Assembly: GCF_000003815.2 (NCBI RefSeq)
Contig: NC_049979.1
Location: 8,164,217 to 8,228,216 of the forward strand
Reading direction: 5' to 3'
DNA length: 64,000 nt
Source of the DNA: Branchiostoma floridae
Taxonomy: Eukaryota > Chordata > Leptocardii > Amphioxiformes > Branchiostomatidae
Shown here: positions 25,460-36,432 of the stretch, piece by piece
Numbering within the stretch: position 1 is the stretch's first letter
How the letters are laid out: the number at the start of each line of letters is the position of its first letter
Notes under the pieces: generated by a model
Told to the model about the DNA's origin: nothing
Seen by the model: only the letters and a program-made list of their open reading frames with translations
Database searches by the model: none
Made by a program: the position numbers and the translations under genes

Positions 25460-25811
25460 GAAAACGAAAGTGAATTATTCTAAAAAGAGAGATTTATGTT
25501 TCGCCGTGCCTTGATTCTTGCCTAACACAGCATCATTTGTTCCCAATGCTCGGAGAAATGTGTTGATCTCTATCTAAGGAATGTTGGAAGCCTGGACAAT
25601 ATCCAGGAATATCTCGTATATAAACAAGGTCAATCAACAAAATGGCAACGTCTCTTCCTTCTCCAACACGCAGATTAATGATGGCACTTTAGCGGCCGTG
25701 CGTCGGGGATTATTCCGCTATGCTAATGATGATGACGATATAATCTTCCAAAATAAAAGCTGGGAGCTGCAGCCTCTAGTCTTACATGACAGTGTGCAGG
25801 CAGTAGCAGGT

Positions 25812-25937
25812 TACTCTCCAAGCAGAGGTTGAGTCGCGTAGATAAAGTAGTAGTCGGAAAAATTATGAAGAGCAGCGCCGGTGTAATTTTTCCGACTACT
25901 ACTAAATCTACGCGACTCAACCCCTGCTTGGAGAGTA
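25812..25937. mobile_element. Foldback MITE, CTCCAAGCAGA group, interior type 2
   Basis: TACTCTCCAAGCAGAGGTT opens and CTGCTTGGAGAGTA closes a 126-bp hairpin whose interior (GAGTCGCGTAGAT, AGTAGTCGGAAAAAT) is unrelated to type 1. Flanking 9-mers are GTAGCAGGT and GTAGCAGGA (8 of 9 match). Confidence 0.82.
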
Positions 25938-27960
25938 GTAGCAGGAGAGCTGACACCACGACAACCGAGAAAACAGCAGAAGCTGCGCGTAGCCTGCTCC
26001 CAGCCACAACCCATCTGCCATCAAAGTTCATCAGATTTAAGTTGCCCAGGGCTTCTAGTGACATTCTTGGCTACCCTGTGTGGTTGCCTACCTGTCTCTG
26101 CGGTCGTAATTCATCCTTGCTGGCGAATGTTAAAGCCGTGGACGCTGGTTTATACTATCCGACCAATGTTATTGATCCGCTCCGTGCTTACTACTAGTAC
26201 TACAGATAACATCTGAGCCAAGTATCTTTAGGGAATTTGCCTGTTCATGGCTTTTGCTTCGTACCAAAGGGTGTTATGGTTAGATTAGAGATGACCATAC
26301 GATACAAGTACAAGCACAGTAGAAAAGTTCTCCCCTACACCTTTTTTTGTAATATGATGGTAGACGGTCGATCACAATTGCTAAATGATCTCTGGCAGAT
26401 GAGAGGAGGGAGAAAACACTTGAAAGAGGACGAACTTGAGACTGTAAGACATTAACTTCCCTTACTTTCATTGAAATAGGATTCAACAGGTTGATTCTTA
26501 CGATTTCACCCGAGTTTATGTAAAATAGCACATCCGTTATAATTCCAGAATGGGACGTTTAAAAGTTGCTGAAGAAAACTGACGATATGAAATGTATCTT
26601 ATTTGTCAATCAGGGAGCATGTATATCTGTAAAGAATTCAGCTTGATGTTGTTTTAGGATACCAAACAAATGTTGTGAAAAAGACAAAAATGCACATGGA
26701 AAATGATACATTACAAATGGGGGTCTAAAGTAAGATGTTGACTTAGGAGTAAGAGTAATAGACGCCTGTAACACGTGCTAATTCCTTCCCATTTACTTAT
26801 CATGACACAGCTATTTGCCGACTTCCACATAGGAAGCGGGCGAAAGTGGCGGGTTGGTTCACAGGAAGTTGGAAGTCTGATCAGTTCACAACGACTGACA
26901 ATCTGTCACAAATAAAAGGGTCCACGGATGCGGTAAAGAACGGCTGAACTTTTGGTCATTCCGTCCATTGCTACTGAGAGTGCCTGCTATCCACCTGGTG
27001 TTTTATTGGAGAAATTGAGGGTTGGTGATTATGGAAGTTTCGGAATTTCGAAAAAAAAATTGCGAAGCCCAAAGTCTTTCTACGTACTGCCGGTGGGAGA
27101 GTGATTGCATAAACTTGTGTGGCCCAAGGGTTGTTGAAACAGAGATTGGCGCCGCCCTATCAAAGTACCATTCGGCGCGGGAAGAACTTTAACAATATCT
27201 GACGGAGCAGTGGACTATTCTCCCATCCCCATTCCTTACAATGCAACGACGAGCAACCATGTGTCAATCCCTCATCGCGGCTTCTTGTCAGTCATGACAT
27301 CACACACCAACTGGGGACAGAGAACGGACGTGTTTACCACTGTCAAGTTCACCTTCGCCGGATCAAGTTACCGCAGATCAAAGAGCTCGAGCCACAAGAG
27401 GAAAGATCATCCGGCGGAACGGAGTAACTCTAAGTTCTCGTCCGCGCAGGAAACGACGTCACGAGCCACTAGGCGTGAAATTGTTTGTAAATACGAGAGA
27501 GCCAAGTCCACCGCTCCGCTGGAGTTTGAACTCTGCCGCCTGAAAACTCACATAAAAGTTCGTTCTACGGTTTGCACATGTTTTCTCCGTGTTCCTCCCT
27601 CTTTTTATCTTCATGCTCTAATTGTGGTATATGTAATGGATACACCTTTCCTGTGCACGACGCCCCTATTTCCGGCACACGTTAGCAAACGCCAAGTCAG
27701 AAGACCACGGTCGAGCGCCCCCGTGTGGCGAGCAGGGCGCGTGCATGTTCCCGCCGCTCCGCCTCGCCCGATAGGCTTACATAATTGGCCGGTGATGGAC
27801 AGCACACGACAACGTACACCGCCCTCTTCAAGAAGATATCAGTTCAGACTCAATCTGACAATCATAGATTTAAAAAAATACGTTATTGTAGTTGAACTTC
27901 AGATATTAAAGGAATATATGAAGGATGATCCATCAAACAACGAATCAATGAGGTACATAC

Positions 27961-28151
27961 TACTCTCTAAGCAGAGGTTAGGCTCCTGCTGTTTTTTTAA
28001 ACGTTTTTTTTTGTCGTTTTTAACGGGCTTTCTACTTTGTATTATGTCTTGAGGTCCGCCAGCCAATACAATACAAAATAGAAAGCCCGATAAAAACGAC
28101 TAAGAAACGTTTTAAAAAAACAGCCGGAGCCTAACCTCTGCTTGGAGGGTA
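27961..28151. mobile_element. Foldback MITE, CTCCAAGCAGA group, interior type 1, second copy
   Basis: Same family as the 21.8-kb element (AGCAGAGGTTAGGCTCC, AACGGGCTTTCTA). One end is mutated to CTCTAAGCAG. The flanks are only partly alike, so the target duplication has decayed. Confidence 0.78.
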
Positions 28152-30227
28152 GTACACGGTAGTCGACGCACATATTTCGCGTTTTGGTCTCAAGCATGTG
28201 AACAGATATCGTGTTTTCATTTTCTCTCTCTGTCCGTGTAACATTACGTACAACCAAACACCGTTGTCCCGAGTACTGTGTGGTCTTGTACGCTCTGTGC
28301 CTCTGCGGAGTGAAGTGAGCCAGGCCGGCTGGTGTAGGATGATCCACCACGACAAACTAAACTCGTCTGTCGGCGAGCTGCTCACAAGTTCAGGTTCAAA
28401 AACAAGAATGCGACGGTTCGAGTTAGCCCAGGGCAGGCAAGGGCACTGGCCCACCACATAAATTAATAGGTGATAAATTCGTCTGACTTCTGTGTACAAC
28501 AGGTAACCGAACGAAGTTCAGTGAACTAACACTAACTGTTGGCAAATAAGATATGTAAGCTCCTTGCTTGCCAGATTACATAGTATGCAAACTGTAAAGA
28601 AATAAACGGAAAAAAGTTATTCTGACGACGTCACTGCAGAGACTGCCACAATCGCATGCAGTGCAGGTTTCTTCCTTCAGTATGATTCATTTTTACCAGT
28701 TTACGTTCATACTAGATAGGAATAACATGCCTTGTGGTAATAATCTTTTGCATCAACCATTCGAACAATCACGTGCCATTTTCAGGATGTTTTTATTGTA
28801 GTTTTATTACTCTGACACTGTTCTAATGTCCTGAACATGGGAATGGCGAGACTAGTTTTGCGTCTCCGGACCAGTACCAGCGAGCAATCTACGTGTATAT
28901 ACTGTACCAAGAGCGTTATCTAGCGATTAATGTGTAAACTGCAACGCACTCGACGTGAATACGACCATTTATAATTCCGTTATCTGATCACAAAACTGTT
29001 TACTTGAGACAAGGTCCTGTAGAGCAGCGCAAAGTCCGTTATAGTACAATTGCATGGGGAAATGCTCAAAGTACAAAAACGCATTTAAGTTGTAAAAACT
29101 TTTCATCGATATTTGTTTGCAAAATTCACATTTGAAGTAGTCTATGGACAGGGTAAAAATGCCTTGATCACAATGAGCGGTAACAGACTCTAGCCTTACA
29201 TAGCCAAACGTAGCATGGCCATGATGATGGTTCATCAGATGTATTTGCATTTCTCTAACCTAAATTGTGTGGACACTGTTGGGTGAAGAGCAAACAGCAT
29301 ACACTGCACGAAATGTAGATCTTGCTACAGACCGACAAGTACTCTGCATCCGATCAGACACTGCTATCGGAAACAGTAAGATCCAACAGAATCCGATAAA
29401 TGGACTTTCGGCAGGTATGCTACCCGAAATGGCTTCAAATCCCGACATATACGTATATAGATTTTTTTCTGTACTCCAGTGGAACCAGGCAAATCAGACA
29501 ATGAATCCGCAACATATTCGTCGTTATACGAATATCGGACAAGGTGACCTGTTTGCACTAATAGGTTATATATTGTGGGGTGACCCAATGCAACATGTCG
29601 TCCTATACAACATGTCATAGGGCATCAGCTATATTAAACTCTCTCTGAGCACACTTGACGATAGAGGTTGTATTCATCATACTGTTCTCATCGTCATCGA
29701 GTATAAGCAGAAGGATACAGAGCTGACTGTGGTGATCTGGTGCACGGAGTTTTACTTGCGGCTGAAACTCGTCTCTTAAGGTGGCAGAACACAGTATTTA
29801 TGCGCGACCCCCGGGGTAGTACGGATAAATTTGTTGAAGGAGAGGTAAAAAGCCTTGTTTGAGAGGCACAGCCTGTGCTGGTGGTCGCGGAAGGTGTCGA
29901 CTCTGAGACTGTATGATTTGGATTGTCGAAGATTTCTACTTCGTGTATAAATTCGCCCCATTACGCAACTACCCTTCTCGTGTGAGACGGCTGCAGTTAT
30001 TTGACCTTCACCTCGTTTCAACGTGGGCGTGAGAAGGTGATACGCCGAAAAGATTTTGTTTGGGAATATTTTGTGGCGTGTTCCCTGAACTCGAACATAT
30101 CGGTTTTTGGTATTCCTAAAGTGCACCCTACTTTATTGTCTTCCGCGTCGAAGCCAGTGGCCTTGTGGCTCTTAACTATAGAAATTCCCATAGGCCGAAA
30201 ACTGTGTTCTGATACCTTCAACAAATT

Positions 30228-30468
30228 ATGGCGGCCCCGCCCTCGGTAGCGTTGCTGTCCACGATCGTGTTCTGTCTCTCCCCGTGTGCCACGGGCTCTC
30301 CTAACAGACTGGTGGCTTTCCTCGTTGACGGCTTGCGGTGGGACTATCCGTTCAACGACCCTGAACTGTCGGAGTTTCAGGCCATGGCCAGGGACGGGGC
30401 GCGAGCGAGATACGTCACGCCGGATTTCCCTGTCAAGTCGTTTCCAAACTACTACACCATCATGACAG
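30228..30468 (+). CDS. ENPP6: ENPP6-like exon 1 (signal peptide, metal Asp34, nucleophile Ser71)
   Basis: The start ATG lies in ATTATGGCGG. The exon holds the leader, FLVDGLRWDY and TPDFPVKSFPNYYTIMTG. Donor ACAG|GTAAAT, phase 1. Confidence 0.92.
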
Positions 30469-30711
30469 GTAAATAACCACCTGTTGGAAGTAGTACAGTT
30501 TTCTTTCCAAGTTGTCGAGCGCCAAATGGCTAGCACCAACACGCACGCGCACACACACACACACACACACGCACAAACACACACACACACACACACACAA
30601 ACACACACAGTCACACACACACACACACACACACAGTCACACGCACACTGTCACACGCACACAGTCACACGCACATACACACACATACCAAATGCCAAAT
30701 ACACACACACA

Positions 30712-30743
<32 letters not shown>

Positions 30744-31357
30744 AACACACACACAAACACACACACCAAACACTACACGCACACAAACACACCAAACACC
30801 ACATACAATATGTGTATGCTCGATTTATAACGTCTAAAACAACAGGTACACGGAGACTTAGGGAAAGCCAGGTCAGTAACACTGTTGCGTTTCTTCCGAG
30901 ACAGAGCAAAACCGCCTGGACCATCCCTCGTGTCCATCTGAAGTTCACCCTGTTGTTTCAGGTCTACACACGGAAAGTCACGGCATGACGGGAAACTACA
31001 TGCATGACGTCATGCGCAACACCTCGTTCCTGTTGGGCACTAACCCGGAGTCTTATGAGCCGTACTGGTGGGAGGGTGCCGAGCCGCTCTGGATCACCGC
31101 TACTAAACAGGGCAGGAAGGTCAACATGTACTACTGGCCAAGTAAGAAGGATGTTCCTCCTTCACCTTCTTTTCTCCATCACTTTATCATTCTTTGCACT
31201 CTCCTCTTAATCCATCCTCTGTATGTCCTACCATTTAATCTACCATTCAATATCACTACTACGGATGGTGAAATAAGCAATACAGCTGTGAGGTACATAT
31301 TGGCAACTGTACCCCCCTCCCAAATACACATACAAAGGGTGGTTGGATGAACGAACG

Positions 31358-31446
<89 letters not shown>

Positions 31447-34183
31447 AGACTAACAGGCTTATGTTATTTCGCTGACCGTGGAAGGCCACCATTAGCATTA
31501 TGGAGGACGTGTCCAAAATTGGTGATAATGAAAGAATTCAATCGTACACTCTATATGTTTTAGAAATGTAGAAGTGTCGAAAACCTTTTTAGCACGGACG
31601 TAATGTCATGCGAATGGTTTATATCTTTGTAATAGCCTGTGAAGTGCCCATCTTCAACACCTTACCAAACAAGTGCGAGCCGTACGTAGGCTATCCGACC
31701 TATCGCAACATCACCAACAGCATAGACGAGATAGTCCAACTCTTCGGTGAACGCACTATCGACATGGCTTTCGTTTACTACGAAGATGTCGACCGGTATG
31801 TTGTCGAATTTGCCATACCAATATATTAGTAAAATGTAGGTAACGTTAGTTCACCGTTGTGTGTTTTTTTTTTTTCATTCAAAAAAAGCAATGAAAAGTA
31901 TAGAAACGAAGTGGCGGCCAGGCTCTTGGCAAATTATATAATGGAAAGTAAAATATCAAACAATACCATACTTTGTAAGTACATTTAGTAAATGAATAAA
32001 TTAATAAATACATGAAGTTTTGGCCGTTGTGTTACGTCAATGAAAACGAAGGTGTTTTAACGTTAGAAATAAGTCATATGTAAACGTATGCTTGCCGTTT
32101 GCCGCACGTACATTTCACAATGTGATGTAATCTACTGTATGAGAACGGATGTAAGAACGATACCTTTCTGTGCTTTGGAATTTTCGCACAGGTTCGGCCA
32201 TGCTCATGGCGTCGAGTCCCAGCAGCGGGTAGAGGCAACTCGTGACGTCGACCGGTTCCTGGAATATCTTCGGGAGAATCTTCGCGTGAGTTGAACAACA
32301 CGTAGCAGCTCCAGGAAAGCACTTCGTCATCCTAACAGAGAAGGCTTTATATAAGCAATTTGCTTCTTGCCGTATACTCACAAAATATAACGTTATGTGA
32401 ATAAAATTAAATTGATTACAGAGATTGGCCAATCAGTCATACCAAAGACGTGATAACAACATGTCATTTTTGTCAATTTTTCCGGTAGAAGATTATTATT
32501 AACCCGTTGCTACAAACATACTTGACCAAGAGAGAATTCGCTTTAATTCTGGAGTAAAACTTGCTGTGTTTAAGATAGTTGGTGTTTACATCCGTGTTGT
32601 AGAGAACTGGCCAGACTGAAGATGTGAATGTAGTGGTGATGTCCGACCACGGCATGGCCACAGTTGAGTTCGGTCCCAGCGGCGGTTATGTACCACTCAG
32701 CAGCTACATAGACCAGAACGACCTCAACAACCCCGTCTTCTACGAGACGTCTTATGTCAGTATGTGGCCAAAGGAGGGGCGTTTGGACAAGGTAAGATTA
32801 TGCCCACGGTTCTGTACCTTACAGCCATTCTTCTACGTACTGCGGACTGGAACCCCCCGGTCTGACACAAGAGAATACGTTTGGCAAGAAAACAGCTGAG
32901 AGTACCACGCTATGTTGCATTTGATTGTTATTTTCTCCCTTGTTTATGAACTATGACATTGGGAGAGCGTACACGAATTCGGTGAATTGGTGACGCCACG
33001 TCCATCTACAAGACTGACAGGGAGGCAGGGACATGTGTGAAAATAGTGTACAAAGACGCACAAGAAGCTAAAAGGAAGTTGTCAATGGCCGAAGAAAGAA
33101 CACATAGTTGTCAAACCTAAGAACCGTTCCACCGTATCTTACAGGTGTATGCAGATCTTCAACGAGTTCCTCACTCAGTAGCCTATAAAAAGGAGGAGAT
33201 TCCTGAGGGCTGGCACTACAAGAACGGACAATACGTTCCACCGCTTCTGTTGGTGACGACCTTCCCGTATATCGTTCGCAAGGCAGGTATTCTCTATAGT
33301 TGGACCACTTGTTCAGCCATGCTTTCCTTCATGTTTGTAGGTTTGTACAGTTTGCAGCGCACGAAAATCTATTATGAAGTATCAATAACTACCCCGCATT
33401 AAAAACATGGAAAGGCACAACGGGGGCACTTTTTGTCTGGATCCGACCTCAATCTCCAAACAGATGAGTGACTCCGGTCTATCTCCCCATTACTTATATG
33501 TAGATTTGAGCTACAATATGTGTAGTTCTGAAAAATCTTTATCTACCGCAGAACAGTGTGGTGAATATGGTGTAGTTCTGAAAAAATATTTATCTACCAC
33601 AGGACAGTGTGGTGACGTCACGCCGGTTGGGCTCCCACGCCTGGGACAACGCCCTGATGGACATGAAGGGCGTCTTCATGGCAGTAGGGCCAGGTAGGGC
33701 AGCATGTCGCTTTGCTGTGTATCGTGCTATCCCTTAACAGCAGTCCAAGATTCCTGTTGATGATGCCCGTGTTAACAAGGCATTAAAGATTGTTCATATG
33801 TCGTCCCATATCGATTCAGAAAAACGCCCAATGATAAAGAATTTGTCCCCAAAATGAAGTTTTGAAAACTGTAAATATTTCAACTTGATTATGAAAGACT
33901 TAGCGATTAGGTCTAATGTTTTTGTTATTTCTATATTGAAAAATGAAACCATTTGACCCCAGACTTCAGGGCCGGCTTCGAGGGCGATTCCATCCACCAG
34001 GTGGACGTCTATCAAATGATGTGTGAGATAACTGCTGTCTCCCCCCGGTCACACAATGGTTCCGCCCTGAGGATCCAGGGCCTTCTCAGCAACCCCATCG
34101 GTGGCGCCAGAACAACCTCCCAGGTCACGTGGGTAACAGCAGCAGGTTTTGCTGTTTCCCTCTTGTTCAGCAAGTCATACTGA
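30228..34183 (+). CDS. ENPP6: ENPP6-like choline-specific glycerophosphodiester phosphodiesterase, eight exons
   Basis: Exons 30228-30468, 30962-31141, 31636-31795, 32192-32285, 32603-32791, 33145-33282, 33603-33693 and 33963-34183 total 1314 nt, or 437 aa; human ENPP6 is about 440. A signal peptide (about residues 1-22) precedes LVAFLVDGLRWDY with zinc ligand Asp34. The nucleophile is Ser71 in FPVKSFPNYY; most NPPs have Thr, and Ser is typical of ENPP6. Other metal ligands are visible: Asp and His in EDVDRFGHAHG, Asp-His in MSDHGM, and His in GSHAWDN. A hydrophobic C-terminus (WVTAAGFAVSLLF) suggests GPI anchoring. The family cleaves glycerophosphocholine and lysophosphatidylcholine outside the cell. 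Every intron is GT-AG except intron 6, which stays in frame only with a GC donor. No other gene overlaps it. Confidence 0.92.
30540..30805 (+). repeat. CA-rich microsatellite in ENPP6 intron 1
   Basis: Imperfect (CA)n with interspersed CAAA, CGCA and GTCA units. Long Cys-Val minus-strand reading frames here are artefacts. Confidence 0.95.
30962..31141 (+). CDS. ENPP6: ENPP6-like exon 2 (frame-neutral, flanked by CA tracts)
   Basis: Acceptor TTGTTTCAG, donor A|GTAAGA, phase 1 on both sides, 180 nt. It encodes LHTESHGMTGNYMHD and WWEGAEPLWITA through MYYWP, all NPP landmarks. There is an N-glycosylation site at NTSF. Skipping it would preserve the frame. Confidence 0.93.
31359..31448 (+). repeat. 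(AC)n microsatellite in ENPP6 intron 2
   Basis: About 45 near-perfect AC units. With the intron 1 tract it brackets exon 2. Confidence 0.97.
31636..31795 (+). CDS. ENPP6: ENPP6-like exon 3 (metal Asp)
   Basis: Acceptor GTAATAG, donor CG|GTATGT, phase 1 to 2. It encodes CEVPIFNTLPNKCEPY and ends DMAFVYYEDVDR, where the last Asp aligns with a zinc ligand. An N-glycosylation site is present at RNITNS. Confidence 0.92.
32192..32285 (+). CDS. ENPP6: ENPP6-like exon 4 (metal His)
   Basis: Acceptor TTCGCACAG, donor CGC|GTGAGT, phase 2 to 0. It encodes FGHAHGVESQQRVEATRDV, with the GH zinc ligand and the following helix. Confidence 0.92.
32603..32791 (+). CDS. ENPP6: ENPP6-like exon 5 (SDHGM metal site)
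   Basis: Acceptor GTTGTAG, donor AAG|GTAAGA, phase 0 on both sides. It encodes DVNVVVMSDHGMATVEFGP; the Asp-His pair is the hallmark zinc site of the NPP/alkaline phosphatase superfamily. Confidence 0.93.
33145..33282 (+). CDS. ENPP6: ENPP6-like exon 6 (probable GC donor)
   Basis: Acceptor ATCTTACAG, phase 0. It encodes VYADLQRVPHSVAYKKEEIP and YKNGQYVPPLLLV. Ending at AAG|GCAGGT (GC donor) keeps phase 0 into exon 7. The nearest GT (33287) would give phase 1 and break the frame. Confidence 0.8.
33521..33614 (+). repeat. 50-bp tandem duplication spanning the ENPP6 exon 7 acceptor
   Basis: TGTAGTTCTGAAAAA begins at 33521 and again at 33571; both copies contain TTATCTACC(G/A)CAG and ACAGTGTGGTGA. 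The second copy provides the real 3' splice site. Confidence 0.9.
33603..33693 (+). CDS. ENPP6: ENPP6-like exon 7 (metal His in SHAWDN)
   Basis: Acceptor CTACCACAG, donor G|GTAGGG, phase 0 to 1. It encodes GSHAWDNALMDMKGVFMAVG, matching the family's H-G-Y-D-N block with its last zinc His. Its acceptor region is a copy of the 50 bp just upstream. Confidence 0.87.
33963..34183 (+). CDS. ENPP6: ENPP6-like exon 8 (C-terminus, GPI-type tail)
   Basis: Acceptor TTTGACCCCAG, phase 1, stop TGA at 34181-34183. It encodes DFRAGFEGDSIHQVDVYQMM and NNGSALRIQG-like family endings, then a short hydrophobic tail typical of GPI-anchored proteins. Confidence 0.9.
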
Positions 34184-36247
34184 CACACGGGTGCCCGTAC
34201 GTGGAACCGGACGTCTCTTTCCAACACAGATATTCGACCCTTTACTGACGTGAGAAAGTTTGTTTCCCATCCAGCGATGTGGGTCATCTAAAGTTCGAGT
34301 TATATGTAGTTTGCGCTGTTCTTGCACCCTTACAGTTTGTGCTGTGTCGCTGCACTATGTTATGTAACGTTACAGATGTCAGCGACGGTAATTATATCGT
34401 TGTCTGTTTATCGATGACATGAATGAAGGCGTCGTTATGTGTATAGAGACACAAATGTATCAGATGAAGGTTCCAAGTCCCTTAAATTGTCATTGATGGC
34501 ATTTTACTGGGAAACTAGACAAGTATGACAATGTTGCTATCTCCATCACTTTGCATTATAAGTCATATGCTGTTGATACCTAGTTGTATGTATCGATTTT
34601 GTTTAGCTATTTTAGCTATTTGTGTTCTTTTTGCACAACACGCAAACCCGTGCGAGTGGTTTTCAGCACCAAGGACAGAGCAAGTCGTTCTCAAAGAAAT
34701 GGTTTAGAAGTAGAATCAACATCGTGCCAATTTGTAACAGTTGTAGACATTACGCTCTTTTGTTTGATTAATGGAACATACAAAATACCATTTTAGTAGT
34801 TTGTCCTATTATTGACGCATCGTCTTTCTTGTTTATAGATATTAGATATAACGGGAGGTGCCCCAACACGGTACGCTTTTTCTTGCGCTCAAACTCATGG
34901 CGCTCCATCGCTAGTTGCCTGAGAGTGGTCAAATTTTGATGACTGAATTTTTTACTCATAGATTTGAACAACATACTTAAATAAGAAATGCATTCATGTG
35001 GTTCATGAACCATTCGCGCTGCGTGTTACAAGCGGCAAACACTGAGAGACAATTCCGTGTATGTAACCTTCCAATTTTGTGCTACGCTGAACAGTGTGCC
35101 TAACTCGGTACGCTTTTTTTTATATTTTGCTCTCTTCAGAAGTAAGTGGTAAATTTAAGTACACAGAAAAAAATTAATAGTATGATATTTTAGCTTTCTT
35201 TTGACAGTAAAATCGTGACTGTATGTATTTCTTGTCTCACATGATGAAGGCTGTACCTAGAACAATCCAGCTGATGTTTTACGGGCAATGGGCTGCATGC
35301 ACTGATTGTGAATGCCCGACTAAAAAAAAGCATTACGAAAAAACGACACCGCCAACATCAACAAAACTCTGTCTGATTATATGAAAATATCATCCACATC
35401 TCTCTGTCAAGTCTTATTTTCATTGACAGCACGAATCATTTGTTACAGTCAAATAAATCTTTGGAGCGTTCTCTAGTCTGCCACCTTCACGGCCACACTC
35501 CCTTGGGAGTACAATGGTGGCAATGTTTATGTCGCTTCCTTTTGGTTGCTTTTCTACTAAACAAACATTTGAAGACCCATATTCATAGTGTTTTATGGAG
35601 CTTTATTTATGCGTATCATGGCAGTTGTATGACTGCTTGGATGAGTTCGTATAGTTAGCGACACGAGCCGCCAATACGCAGAGGCCGGTGACCGCAGTGA
35701 TTCAGCACTGTCAACATTACTGTTAGAATTCTGCTCTTAAAAATACATGAAGTAAATATGTTAAAGTATACTTGGAATGCAAATTAAAGCTGTGTGCATG
35801 GACTTGGTTTATTTACCTTTGTAATCAGCATAGTCAGTGGCAACAAACACGGTGTACTTATGGATAATAAGATCAGCAAAAAATCCGTATCGTCTTACGA
35901 CGGGGACCGTCTTAGGGCGGCCCCCGTTAAGATATTCTTCGAATATGACGTAGGTCATCTATACCATTAACAAAATCATAAAAATAGCACTATTTAGAAT
36001 CAAGTCAACATGTTAGCGCTGTTGTTCCTGGCATTTTGTATCCAACTATCAGTTTGACAATTTTCCTGTGCTTATCTGCTTGGTTTTGAATGTTGCGCTG
36101 TTCTATCCTGAGATATCATCATAGACATTTTGCCCTTTTGCACCTTCAGTATTACAATTTACACAATATCCATGTAGATATAACGTGTATCAAAATGAAA
36201 ATGTCCCTTCTTTTAATCAACTTCTGAGATTATTTATGTCATTACTT
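34184..36247. other. ENPP6/CYP-A convergent intergenic region
   Basis: AT-rich, no coding signal. AATAAA at 35452-35457 on the plus strand is a distal candidate ENPP6 polyadenylation signal. Confidence 0.5.
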
Positions 36248-36432
36248 CTAAATCTTGCGAGAAATGGCCTGTATCTTGTAAGGCTTGGGCAGGAGAGTAG
36301 ATCCGATCTCTCCAGACATGTCTGGTACAGGCGCGCCCTCTGGCAGTTTGAAGGTGAACTTCTGCAACAGGGACGTGAGGAACAGGAAAAGTTCCATCTT
36401 GGCCAGCTGCTCGCCGAGACAAATTCGTCTTC
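36248..36432 (-). CDS. CYP copy A exon 4 (heme Cys, C-terminus)
   Basis: Acceptor CTTACGCAG. It encodes [20 protein letters not shown], which includes the heme-ligand Cys, then ends [13 protein letters not shown] and TAG at 36250-36248. Confidence 0.92.

Larger units (their letters stand above)
24182..30227. other. FGF-ENPP6 intergenic region
   Basis: Upstream of both genes, which diverge. It contains the duplicated 355-bp segment, two foldback elements and a 280-codon open frame (27210-28052) whose last part runs into the 28-kb MITE. No recognised gene. Confidence 0.6.

Noticed and set aside
30512-31516. Long minus- and plus-strand frames of alternating Cys-Val or Thr-His
   Set aside because: Pure translation of CA microsatellites inside ENPP6 introns.
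33283-33290. Ending ENPP6 exon 6 at the GT donor 33287
   Set aside because: Phase 1 is incompatible with every usable acceptor of exon 7.
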